Source: Spartobacteria bacterium (lineage in GTDB: Bacteria > Verrucomicrobiota > Verrucomicrobiia > Chthoniobacterales > Chthoniobacteraceae). Taken from it: DNA of 64,000 nt. The stretch's first letter is position 1. Each line of letters begins with the position of its first letter. Shown here piece by piece: positions 56,545 through 64,000 of this stretch. The translations under genes and the position numbers were made by a program. The stretch lies in contig JAJPJG010000007.1 of NCBI GenBank assembly GCA_021324395.1, positions 1 to 64,000 of the forward strand, given 5' to 3'. The notes below the pieces were generated by a model that was not told the origin of the DNA, searched no databases, and saw only the letters and a list, made by a program, of their open reading frames with translations.

Positions 56545-57197
56545 TTTTCTCCACGAACACGAAGCGCACGAAGACCGTCGTGTTTTTCGTGTTATTCGTG
56601 GTTAAAACTACCGCCGTGCAGTGCAATCCCGTCGTCCTCGTCCATGGCTTCAAGGACAGCTCGTCGAAAATGCAGCCGATGGCGCGGGCGTTGCGAAAGC
56701 AAGGCTGGACGGTTTTGACTCCGACTTTGAAGCCAAGCTGGGGCCAGGCCGGCATCGATGAACTCGCGCGCCAGCTCTCGACATTCATCGACGCGAATTT
56801 TCACAAAGGCGAGCGCGTCGATCTCGTCGGCTTCAGCATGGGCGGGCTCGTCTGCCGCTATTACGTCCAGCGCATGGGCGGACTCGCCCGCGTGCAACGG
56901 CTGGTGACGATTTCCAGCCCTCACAACGGAACACTCACTGCATGCTGGTGGCCGGGAGCCGGCTGCCGTCAAATGCAGCCGCACAGCGAATTTCTTCGCG
57001 ACCTGAACGGCGATATCGCCTCGCTCGATCGCATCCAGTTCACCTCGCTCTGGACGCCGCTCGATTTGATGATCGTGCCCGCGAAGAGCTCGCATGTGCC
57101 GGTCGGATGCGAAATCAAGATGTGGGTCGTGCTTCACCCGCTGATGGTCTGGCAACCCAACTGCATCCGCACCGTAGCGGAATGCCTGCAAAATTAG
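56541..57197 (+). CDS. Lipase-like alpha/beta hydrolase
   Basis: 218 aa from a GTG overlapping the dnaB stop, or 193 aa from an in-frame GTG at 56616. The oxyanion-hole strand VVLVHGFKDSS, the nucleophile GFSMGGLVCRYYVQR and SSPHNGT match triacylglycerol-lipase/PGAP1-like hydrolases. A late Asp (TPLDLMIVP) and a His (SSHVPVG or LHPLMV) could complete the triad. The first 25 residues, including a hydrophobic VVFFVLFVV stretch, are encoded by a dispersed repeat (56551-56606), so they may be an accidental extension. Substrate unknown. Confidence 0.75.
   Translation: MIFSTNTKRTKTVVFFVLFVVKTTAVQCNPVVLVHGFKDSSSKMQPMARALRKQGWTVLTPTLKPSWGQAGIDELARQLSTFIDANFHKGERVDLVGFSMGGLVCRYYVQRMGGLARVQRLVTISSPHNGTLTACWWPGAGCRQMQPHSEFLRDLNGDIASLDRIQFTSLWTPLDLMIVPAKSSHVPVGCEIKMWVVLHPLMVWQPNCIRTVAECLQN
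56551..56606. repeat. Dispersed inverted repeat inside the lipase 5' end (copy 3)
   Basis: CCACGAA (56551-56557) and TTCGTGG (56595-56601) are perfect arms, and the inner CACGAA/TTCGTG blocks repeat the same pattern. The CCACGAAnnACACGAA core recalls the elements at 5688 and 31397. This copy lies just after dnaB and in the frame of the next gene. Confidence 0.5.
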
Positions 57198-57284
57198 CTC
57201 CGTCATCGGCGACAGCGGTTCCGGGAGATCAAAAAACGCCGTTTTCTCTGTAACTGCCCGTTTTTGACATCTTGAAAAGTGGTC

Positions 57285-57555
57285 TGCGGCTGCTGCAGGA
57301 GCCTTTTTGCCATCCCAAAAACCGTGTTGCAGCCACCGCAACACACTTTTCGCCATCTCCAAAAGACCGTTGCGGATGCCGCAGGACACTTTTGACCTCG
57401 CTGAAAGTGGCCTGTGGTCGCCACAAGACACTTTCAGCCATCCGTAAAAACCCGTTGCAGCCGCCACAATGCCCTTTTGCAGATGTGCCAAAGGGCCTTG
57501 CGATCGCCACATGACGCTTTCCGGAAAGGCCAAGCCCTTCTGCGGCATCCGCAGT
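57285..57555. repeat. Array of seven short hairpins spaced 42-43 bp
   Basis: Seven imperfect units start at 57285, 57328, 57371, 57413, 57456, 57499 and 57541, that is 43, 43, 42, 43, 43 and 42 bp apart. Each starts with a small palindrome of the form TTGYGG-NNN-CCRCAA. The clearest are TGCGG-atg-CCGCA, TGTGG-tcg-CCACA and CTGCGG-cat-CCGCAG. Units 1 and 4, and 2 and 5, are most alike, giving a 128-bp higher-order period. Since 43 and 128 are not multiples of three, the array is not a coding repeat. It lies between the convergent 3' ends of the lipase-like gene and glyQS. There are no CRISPR-like unique spacers of even length and no cas genes. Confidence 0.85.
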
Positions 57556-57610
57556 TCGGTTTCGCAGATCTGAAATCCGGCCTGTTTTCCTAGCGAGCCA
57601 TTATCAGCCG

Positions 57611-58975
57611 CTACTGAATTTGCGGCAGCAAAATCGAGAGCAGCTCGCTGATCTTCACCCGCTCCTGCTTCATCGAATCGCGATGGCGCAGCGTGACGGT
57701 GTCGCGCAATTCATCGCCGCGCTCGCCGAGCGTCTCGAAATCGATCGTGATGCCGAACGGTGTGCCAGCTTCGTCCTGGCGGCGATAGCGGCGTCCGATG
57801 GCTCCGGCTTCGTCGTAGAAGGTCATCATGTGCGGTTTCAGCAGTGAAGCCACTTCGCGCGCCTTGGCAACGAGTTCCTCCTTGTTTTTCAGCAGCGGAA
57901 AAACGCCGACCTTGATCGGCGCGATGCGCGGATGAAAACGGAGCACGATGCGCGTCTCGGACTTGCCCTTTTCATCGGTGACCGTCTCTTCATCGTAAGC
58001 GTTGCAGATCAGCGCGAGCGCGGTGCGATCGACGCCGGCGCTCGGCTCGATGACGTGCGGCACGAGCTTTTCCTTTGTCTCCTCGTCGAAATAGTCGAGC
58101 GGTTTGCCGCTGTGTTTGATGTGCTGCGTGAGGTCGTAGTCGGTGCGATAGGCGACGCCTTCGAGCTCCTGGATGCCGAACGGAAACTCGAACTCGATGT
58201 CGTAAGTGCCCTTTGAGTAAAACGCGCGCTCCTCGGCCGGAATGTCGTGCACGTGCAGTTTTTCACGCGGAATTCCGATGTTCTCGTAAAACTTCAACCG
58301 TTCCTCGAGCCAGTATTTGAGCAGCTCCGGGCCTTGCTCGGGCTTGCAGAAATACTCGAGTTCCATCTGCTCGAACTCACGCGAGCGAAAAGTAAAATTG
58401 CGCGGGTTGATCTCGTTGCGAAACGCCTTGCCGATTTGCGCGATACCGAACGGAAGCTTCTTGCGCGAGGTTTCGAGCACATTTTTGAACTGCACGAAAA
58501 TGGCCTGTGCCGTCTCGGGGCGCAGATACGTGATCGACGATTCATCCTCCGTCGCGCCGACGTAGGTTTTGAACATGAGGTTAAAGGCGCGCGGCTCCGT
58601 GAGATCGCGGCTCCCGCAGTTCGGACAATATTTTTCGCCGTTTTTGTCGGGCAGTTGATCGGCCCGCAGTCGCGCTTTGCAGTTACGGCAATCGACCATC
58701 GGATCGCTGAACGTCTCCTCGTGACCGCTCGCTTTCCAGACGTTGCGGTTCATCAAAATCGAGCCGTCCATGCCCACGATGTCCTCGCGCTCGCGAGTCA
58801 TCACGCGCCACCAGTAGTCCTTCAAGTTGCGCTTCAACTCGACGCCGAGCGGACCGTAATCCCAGCAGCCGTTCAAGCCGCCGTAAATCTCGCTCGATTG
58901 GAAAACGAACCCGCGCCGTTTGCAGAGGCTCACGATTTTTTCCATGCGTTCGGTGCTGGCTTTGGGCTGACTCAT
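57611..58975 (-). CDS. glyQS: Glycyl-tRNA synthetase (homodimeric type)
   Basis: 454 aa from the ATG at 58975 (MSQPKASTERMEKIVSLCKRRGF). A class II synthetase of the alpha2 type: GGLNGCWDYGPLGVELKRN at the N-terminus, a zinc-finger-like insertion with CRNC and CPNC pairs, motif 2 around FRNEINPRNFTFRSREFEQME, and motif 3 PSAGVDRTALALI. The C-terminal anticodon-binding domain is complete (KVGVFPLL; RYRRQDEAGTPFGITID). It charges tRNA-Gly. Confidence 0.95.
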   Translation of the reverse strand: MSQPKASTERMEKIVSLCKRRGFVFQSSEIYGGLNGCWDYGPLGVELKRNLKDYWWRVMTREREDIVGMDGSILMNRNVWKASGHEETFSDPMVDCRNCKARLRADQLPDKNGEKYCPNCGSRDLTEPRAFNLMFKTYVGATEDESSITYLRPETAQAIFVQFKNVLETSRKKLPFGIAQIGKAFRNEINPRNFTFRSREFEQMELEYFCKPEQGPELLKYWLEERLKFYENIGIPREKLHVHDIPAEERAFYSKGTYDIEFEFPFGIQELEGVAYRTDYDLTQHIKHSGKPLDYFDEETKEKLVPHVIEPSAGVDRTALALICNAYDEETVTDEKGKSETRIVLRFHPRIAPIKVGVFPLLKNKEELVAKAREVASLLKPHMMTFYDEAGAIGRRYRRQDEAGTPFGITIDFETLGERGDELRDTVTLRHRDSMKQERVKISELLSILLPQIQ

Positions 58976-59025
58976 AGAGCCGCTCAATTCAGCACCCACG
59001 CGGGCTCTTTGCAATTCAAACTGCG

Positions 59026-60819
59026 TCAGACTTTGCGGCCAAATTTTTTCTCCAGCTCACCGTAGGAAATCTGGATCATCGTCGGGCGCCCGTGCGGGCA
59101 GCAATACGGCAGCTCGCAGCGCAGCAAATCCTGGATCAGCCGCACCAGCTCCGGCTCGCGCAGCACGTCGTTCGCTTTCACGGCGTGACGGCAGACGGTC
59201 GTTGCGATCACGTCTTCGCCAAGGCGCAATTTCGAAGTGGTGGCGCTTGTTTGCCGCAGCTCGTCGATGATGTCGCGGAGCAATGGCAGCGGATCGCTCG
59301 AGCGGATGAATTGCGGAAGCGTGTCGATTTTCCACGTGCCTGCTCCGAACGGTTCGATGCCGATTCCCATTTTTTGCAGCGTCGACAAATTCTGCGCGAT
59401 CCAGTCTCCGTCGCGCGGGTTGAGTTGGATGGTGAGCGGCATGAGCAGGCGCTGCGCGGACACGCCCTGCTCTTCCATGCGCCGGCGCAATTCCTCGAAT
59501 AAAATGCGTTCGTGCGCGGCGTGCTGATCGACGAGCACCAAGCCGGATTCGTTTTCCATCAGCACGTAAAGGCGGCCGAGCACGCCGAGGATTTTGAAAT
59601 TGCCGGGTTCCGATTGCTGATTGCCGATTTGCTCCGGCTCGGTGCGAACTTTTGCGGGTTGCGGTTGCGACGGTAATGCAGGCCAGTCTTGTCGCAGTGC
59701 GATTTGCTCACGCGGCGCGATCAGCGGCGGCGTGTCGATTGCAGGTTGGTGATTGTGGATAGCGGGAAAACTTACCCGCGCTGTTTCAACGCGGTTTCCG
59801 GTATCAAAATTCTTCGTCCACTCGCCGCGTCCGGTTTCGATCGTCCGCCGCACCGTTTCGATCACCGCATCGCGCACAAGCGATGGCTCGCGGAAACGCA
59901 CCTCGCGTTTCGCCGGATGCACGTTCACATCGACCGCGGCGGGATCCATGTCGATGAACAAAAATGTCACCGGATACTGCCCTTTCATCAGCGCGGTGTG
60001 AAAGCCCTCGCGCAACGCGTAATTGATCGTGCTGTTTTCCACGGCGCGACCGTTGATGAAAACGATTTGCTGCGCGCGCGTCGAGCGGCTCACGCCGGGC
60101 TTTCCGATGAATCCGCGGATGCGCAGACCGTCGATTTTTTCATCGCCGACTTCGAGCAACTCGTTCGTCAATTCGCTGCCGCACAAATCGCGAATGCGAT
60201 CGCGCAGATTAGCCGTTGCGGGGAGCTGATGCACGACGCGCTCATCGTTTACAAAAACAAAACCGATCTCCGGATGCCCGATTGCCTGCAAATGAATCTG
60301 CTGCTCGACGTGGCTCGACTCGGTATTTTCCGTGCGCAGGAATTTCCGGCGCGCGGGCAGGTTGAAAAAAAGCGAGCGCACCTCGATCTGCGTGCCGGGC
60401 GCATCGCCGCCGTCGCGGACGTATTCGATTTTTCCACCATTCACCATCACCTCGGTTCCGGCGAGCGCGCCGTGTTCGCGCGACGTTAAACAAAAGCGCG
60501 ATACGCTCGCGATGCTCGGCACTGCTTCGCCGCGAAAACCGAGCGTCGCAATCGCCGCGAGATCATGCCCCGTGCGGATTTTGCTGGTCGCGTGTCTTTC
60601 GAGACAAAGCAGCGCATCGTCGCGATCCATGCCGATGCCGTCATCGACGACGCGAATGAGCGAAATTCCGCCGCGGCGGATCATCACCTCGATTTTTTTC
60701 GCGCCGGCATCGATCGAATTTTCGACCAGCTCCTTCACTACGCTCGCGGGCCGCTCGATGACTTCGCCGGCGGCCACCTGGCTGGCGACTTCCTCGGGCA
60801 AAAGCTGGATGCGACTCAT
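59026..60819 (-). CDS. mutL: DNA mismatch repair protein MutL
   Basis: 597 aa from the ATG at 60819 (MSRIQLLPEEVASQVAAGEVIERP). The GHKL ATPase motifs are ELVENSIDAGA, VDDGIGMDRDD and GFRGEAVPSIAS. The C-terminal domain has DQHAAHERILFEE, which fits the latent-endonuclease motif DQHA(x2)E(x4)E, and a terminal CPHGRPTMI. It is thus probably the nicking type of MutL found in bacteria without MutH. It lies 50 bp from glyQS on the same strand and is divergent from zwf. mutS is not in the window. Confidence 0.95.
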   Translation of the reverse strand: MSRIQLLPEEVASQVAAGEVIERPASVVKELVENSIDAGAKKIEVMIRRGGISLIRVVDDGIGMDRDDALLCLERHATSKIRTGHDLAAIATLGFRGEAVPSIASVSRFCLTSREHGALAGTEVMVNGGKIEYVRDGGDAPGTQIEVRSLFFNLPARRKFLRTENTESSHVEQQIHLQAIGHPEIGFVFVNDERVVHQLPATANLRDRIRDLCGSELTNELLEVGDEKIDGLRIRGFIGKPGVSRSTRAQQIVFINGRAVENSTINYALREGFHTALMKGQYPVTFLFIDMDPAAVDVNVHPAKREVRFREPSLVRDAVIETVRRTIETGRGEWTKNFDTGNRVETARVSFPAIHNHQPAIDTPPLIAPREQIALRQDWPALPSQPQPAKVRTEPEQIGNQQSEPGNFKILGVLGRLYVLMENESGLVLVDQHAAHERILFEELRRRMEEQGVSAQRLLMPLTIQLNPRDGDWIAQNLSTLQKMGIGIEPFGAGTWKIDTLPQFIRSSDPLPLLRDIIDELRQTSATTSKLRLGEDVIATTVCRHAVKANDVLREPELVRLIQDLLRCELPYCCPHGRPTMIQISYGELEKKFGRKV

Positions 60820-60952
60820 TGCCGTGACGAGTAACACAGCACGCGCGCCGCGTCACGAGACAGTCGCGATTTGTCTCGTTTTTAACGCGCTCGCGGAAAT
60901 TGCGCATTGAAATCGCGCGCAGATTTTCTAGTTTGGCGCGCTCTTACCGACC

Positions 60953-62491
60953 ATGTCCGACAAGCCGCAAACCAATCCGCTGCGCGAAGGTCTCGCGAGC
61001 CGTCCGATGCCGCAACCCTGCACCGTCGTCATCTTCGGCGCAACGGGCGACCTCACGCATCGCAAACTTATTCCGGCGCTTTACAACATCGCCGCCGACG
61101 GCGATCTGCCGTCCGCGCTCACCGTTGTCGGTTTCGCGCGACGCGACAAAACGGACGAGCAATTTCGCGGCGAGCTCGAGGAGGCGGCGAAGAAATTTTC
61201 GCGGCAAACCGTGCAGGACGAGCTCTGGCAAAGTTTCGCGAACCGCATCTACTATCATCGCAGCGAATTTGGCGACGATGATGGTTACAAGCGACTCGCG
61301 GAGCGGCTCAAGCAAATCGACGCCGAGCGCGGCACCCGCGGCAATCGCTTGTTTTACCTTTCCGTCGCGCCGACGGAGTTCGAGGGCATTCTCGAAAAGC
61401 TGAAGCAATTCGGCCTGAACAAAACCATCGAGGGAAGCTGGGCGCGCGTCATTGTCGAGAAACCATTCGGCACCGACCTGCCGAGCGCGCAGGAACTGAA
61501 CCGCGTGGTCAGCGCCACGTTTCCCGAGCGCGACACATTTCGCATCGATCACTTTCTCGGCAAGGAAACAGCGCAGAACATCATGGTGCTGCGTTTTGCG
61601 AATGCGATTTTCGAGCCGCTCTGGAACCACCGCTACATCGACCACGTGCAGATCACCGCGAGCGAAACGCTCGGCGTCGAGGGCCGCGGTCCATATTACG
61701 AGAGCTCCGGCGCACTGCGGGACATGGTGCAAAATCATTTGCTGCAACTGCTCTGCCTCGTCGCGATGGAGCCACCGACCGATCTCTCCGCCGATAGCGT
61801 GCGCGATGAAAAAGTGAAAGTCGTCCGTTCGTTGCGACCGATCACCGGCGATGATGTGGGGATAAATGTCGTGCGTGGCCAATATTCCGCCGGCGCGATC
61901 AACGGCAAAAACGTCAAAGGTTATCGCGAAGAGGAACGCGTCGACCCGAAATCGATGACGGAAACGTATGTGGCACTAAAGTTAAACGTCGACAACTGGC
62001 GCTGGGCGGACGTGCCGTTTTACGTGCGTGTCGGAAAACGCCTGCCGAAAAGCGGCACTGAAATCGCGGTAACGTTCAAAGGCGCGCCGGAGGTGTTGTT
62101 TAACAAAGCCGTGACGGATGTGGGCAACAACGTCCTCGTCATTCGCATCCAGCCGGACGAAGGCATTTCGCTCCGCATGCAGGCGAAAATTCCCGGCGCG
62201 GCGTTGCGCATCGAACCGGTGAAAATGGATTTTCACTACGGCACGAGTTTCGGCAAAGCGAGCCCCGAGGCTTACGAGCGACTGCTGCTCGACGCGATGA
62301 GCGGCGATGCGACGCTTTTCGCCCGTCGTGACGAAGTGGAACAAGCGTGGCGTTTCATCGACGCGATTGAAGACGCGTGGCACAAATCGCAAAAGCCGCC
62401 CGCGCTTTTCGAATACGCAGCCGGCTCGTGGGGGCCGAAGGAAGCCGACGAATTGCTCGAGCGCGACGGACACACCTGGCGCAGGCTGTAA
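60953..62491 (+). CDS. zwf: Glucose-6-phosphate 1-dehydrogenase
   Basis: 512 aa. The NADP-binding FGATGDLTHRKLIPALY is at 29-45, and the active-site RIDHFLGKE at about 197-205 contains the catalytic His. EKPFGTDLPSAQELN and YYESSGALRDMVQNHLLQLL are further family signatures. It makes 6-phosphogluconolactone and NADPH, the entry to the oxidative pentose phosphate pathway. The opcA-like gene follows after 9 bp, so the two are likely co-transcribed. Confidence 0.96.
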   Translation: MSDKPQTNPLREGLASRPMPQPCTVVIFGATGDLTHRKLIPALYNIAADGDLPSALTVVGFARRDKTDEQFRGELEEAAKKFSRQTVQDELWQSFANRIYYHRSEFGDDDGYKRLAERLKQIDAERGTRGNRLFYLSVAPTEFEGILEKLKQFGLNKTIEGSWARVIVEKPFGTDLPSAQELNRVVSATFPERDTFRIDHFLGKETAQNIMVLRFANAIFEPLWNHRYIDHVQITASETLGVEGRGPYYESSGALRDMVQNHLLQLLCLVAMEPPTDLSADSVRDEKVKVVRSLRPITGDDVGINVVRGQYSAGAINGKNVKGYREEERVDPKSMTETYVALKLNVDNWRWADVPFYVRVGKRLPKSGTEIAVTFKGAPEVLFNKAVTDVGNNVLVIRIQPDEGISLRMQAKIPGAALRIEPVKMDFHYGTSFGKASPEAYERLLLDAMSGDATLFARRDEVEQAWRFIDAIEDAWHKSQKPPALFEYAAGSWGPKEADELLERDGHTWRRL

Positions 62492-62500
62492 TTCGCTGCC

Positions 62501-63553
62501 ATGCCCGAGATGATCTCCAATTTAGGCGCGGGTCTGCCGGTCGAGGTCGGCAAGATCGATCGCGAGCTGAAAAAACTGTGGGAACAAACCGGCGGCACGA
62601 GCACGCGCGCATCGATGATCAACTTCGCGGTTTATTGTGAAGGCGTCGACCGCATGGCGGAAAACACGGCGCTCATCGCCGAGTTCACGCAAGACCACGC
62701 ATGCCGGGCGATTCTCATCGCCATCGAGCCGAACGCGCCGGAGCAGCGCGTGCAGGCCTGGATCAGCGCGCACTGCCATGTGAGCCGCGCCGGAGCGAAG
62801 CAGGTTTGCTGTGAGCAAATTTCATTTCTGCTCGAGGGAAATTCGAAAGACATGATTCCGAATATCGTCTTTTCGCATCTGGATTCCGATTTGCCGCTTT
62901 ACCTCTGGTGGCGTGGCGATTTTTCGCGCGAGCTCGACGCGCAGCTCTGGACGTGGGTCGATCGCTTGATTTTCGACAGTCATAAATGGGATGAGCCAAA
63001 GGCGCAGTTCACGCGACTGCGCAATTCGCTTGCTGAGATTAAGCCGCGTTTAACCCTTTGTGATCTCAACTGGACGCGCCTGCTGCACCTTCGCTGGGCG
63101 ATCGCGCAGCTTTTCGATCATCCAGTGAATCTCGCCGCGCTGAAAAAAGCGACGCGGTTGCAAATCACGCACGCACCAAAGCACCGCATGACTGCGCTGC
63201 TGCTCGTTGGCTGGCTCATGGCGCAATTGCGCGGATCACTCGCCGAAAACCATGGTGATCGCTTTGTTTTTAACCACAACGGCTCACATCTCGACGTCAC
63301 GCTGCAGGAAAAAGAGGGCGCTGCGATCAGCGAGGTGCTTCTGGAAAGCCCGGACGCAAAATTCCGCATCAATCTCGACAGCGGCTCCGGTTTTTTTCAC
63401 GCGAAAGTCGAGCTCGCAAATGGCCGACGCTACGAACATCTCGTGCCGGCCGGCAAAGACGAGTTGATCGAGCTGCTGAATGAGGAACTGATGCGCGGCG
63501 GTAAACATCCGGTTTACCTCAACGCGCTGACAGCCGCCGAGCCGCTGCTGTAG
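62501..63553 (+). CDS. opcA: OpcA-like G6PDH assembly/activator protein
   Basis: 350 aa. It resembles OpcA, the protein that activates or helps assemble G6PDH in cyanobacteria and actinobacteria. Family features are the N-terminal RELKKLWEQTG, the TRASMINFAVYCEG segment, the central SDLPLYLWWRGDF and the RLTLCDLNWTRLLHLRWAIAQLFD block. Its position directly behind zwf is the usual one. No catalytic motif is expected. Confidence 0.85.
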   Translation: MPEMISNLGAGLPVEVGKIDRELKKLWEQTGGTSTRASMINFAVYCEGVDRMAENTALIAEFTQDHACRAILIAIEPNAPEQRVQAWISAHCHVSRAGAKQVCCEQISFLLEGNSKDMIPNIVFSHLDSDLPLYLWWRGDFSRELDAQLWTWVDRLIFDSHKWDEPKAQFTRLRNSLAEIKPRLTLCDLNWTRLLHLRWAIAQLFDHPVNLAALKKATRLQITHAPKHRMTALLLVGWLMAQLRGSLAENHGDRFVFNHNGSHLDVTLQEKEGAAISEVLLESPDAKFRINLDSGSGFFHAKVELANGRRYEHLVPAGKDELIELLNEELMRGGKHPVYLNALTAAEPLL

Positions 63554-63555
63554 CG

Positions 63556-64000
63556 TTAAGCGTGCTTGCGATTGAAGCGCGAGATTTCTCGCGCGGTTTC
63601 GCGCTGTTCGACGCGTTTTTTTAAATCAGTCCTCTTGTCGCGCGACTCCTTGCCTTTGCCGACGCCGAGTTCGACTTTCACACGCCCGTTTTTCCAATAC
63701 ATCCGAAGGGCGACGATCGTGTGGCCCTTGATCGACGACTGGCCAAAAAGCTTGTTTATCTCCTGTTTGTGCAACAGCAAACGGCGATTCCGCTTCGGCT
63801 CGTGCTGCTCATGGCTCGCGCGCTCGTATGGCTGGATGTCGCAGCCGTAAAGAAACGCCTGCGCGTTTTCGATGCGGGCGAAGGCGTTCGTGAGATTCGC
63901 AAAACCGGCGCGGATCGATTTTACCTCCGTGCCCTTTAATTCGATGCCCGCCTCGTAGCGCTCGAGAATGTGGTAATCGTGGAGCGCCTTGCGGTTTGTG
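63556..64000 (-). CDS. smpB: SsrA-binding protein SmpB (partial, N-terminus cut)
   Basis: The frame is open from the window edge to the stop at 63556. The visible part begins TNRKALHDYHILERYEAGI, then ELKGTEVKSIRAGFANL and AFLYGCDIQPYERAS, and ends with the KGKESRDKRTDLKKRVEQRE tail that enters the ribosomal decoding site. About 148 residues are present and only a few N-terminal ones are missing. With tmRNA it rescues stalled ribosomes. No tmRNA gene was found in the window. It is convergent with opcA with a 2-bp gap. Confidence 0.95.
   Translation of the reverse strand, partial: TNRKALHDYHILERYEAGIELKGTEVKSIRAGFANLTNAFARIENAQAFLYGCDIQPYERASHEQHEPKRNRRLLLHKQEINKLFGQSSIKGHTIVALRMYWKNGRVKVELGVGKGKESRDKRTDLKKRVEQRETAREISRFNRKHA

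Noticed and set aside
56592-57548. Minus-strand 318-codon ORF across the hairpin array and lipase gene
   Set aside because: It is antisense to the lipase catalytic domain and depends on the non-coding array for its first third.
57285-57555. CRISPR array or coding repeat
   Set aside because: The repeated part is only about 15 bp, the linkers are related to each other, the pitch alternates between 42 and 43 bp so no frame is kept, and no cas gene is near.
60944-61882. Minus-strand 312-codon ORF opposite zwf
   Set aside because: Shadow of a gene with intact active site; no motifs of its own.

Overview
The window looks like chromosomal DNA of a soil-type verrucomicrobium (Chthoniobacter/Spartobacteria-like). 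Three things point there: a complete four-gene 'Verru_Chthon cassette' of prepilin-like proteins, several very large secreted LamG-domain proteins, and an LL-diaminopimelate aminotransferase (dapL), an enzyme typical of the Chlamydiae/Verrucomicrobia group among others. Assignments rest on reading motifs in the translated sequence; no database search was possible.

Layout. (1) 1-5.7 kb: core-type genes (partial HTH regulator, CCA-adding enzyme, two small coiled-coil membrane proteins, LacI-type regulator, endonuclease IV, a C39-like peptidase). (2) 5.8-31 kb: an accessory block for secreted protein and peptide degradation. A minus-strand pair (M11/M6-like metalloprotease with ricin lectin domains, then a LamG protein) is divergent from a tightly packed six-gene plus-strand operon. 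That operon has a 1789-aa LamG/sugar-dehydrogenase/cytochrome c protein, a small metzincin-like protease, and a full 4-hydroxyproline pathway: epimerase, D-hydroxyproline dehydrogenase, pyrroline-hydroxycarboxylate deaminase, 2-oxoglutarate-semialdehyde dehydrogenase. Next come a Xaa-Pro aminopeptidase, a dipeptidyl-peptidase IV-like enzyme, a DUF885 peptidase-like protein, and a GH43-like glycosidase divergent from a GntR/LacI-hybrid regulator. Together these fit use of hydroxyproline-rich protein: plant or algal cell-wall glycoproteins, or collagen. (3) 31.0-31.3 kb: 13 exact-length 21-bp tandem repeats. (4) 31.5-41.0 kb: one minus-strand operon with Verru_Chthon proteins D-B-C-A, a secreted protein of unknown function, and a flavin-dependent tryptophan-halogenase-like enzyme. 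(5) 41.5-44 kb: histidine kinase, response regulator and tRNA-Ser(TGA). (6) 44-51 kb: a polysaccharide cluster (one GT2, four GT-B transferases, a Wzy-like polymerase) with a near-consensus sigma-54 site before the polymerase. (7) 51-64 kb: mostly housekeeping genes (superoxide dismutase, di-heme oxidoreductase, dapL, rplI-dnaB, a lipase-like hydrolase, glyQS, mutL, zwf-opcA, partial smpB). A second repeat array, of hairpins about every 42-43 bp, lies at 57.3-57.6 kb.

The most interesting points are the hydroxyproline-glycoprotein locus, the halogenase co-transcribed with a prepilin cassette and followed on the same strand by a Trp-per-heptad repeat frame, and two unrelated repeat arrays that both sit between convergent genes and have unit lengths near whole numbers of DNA helical turns.
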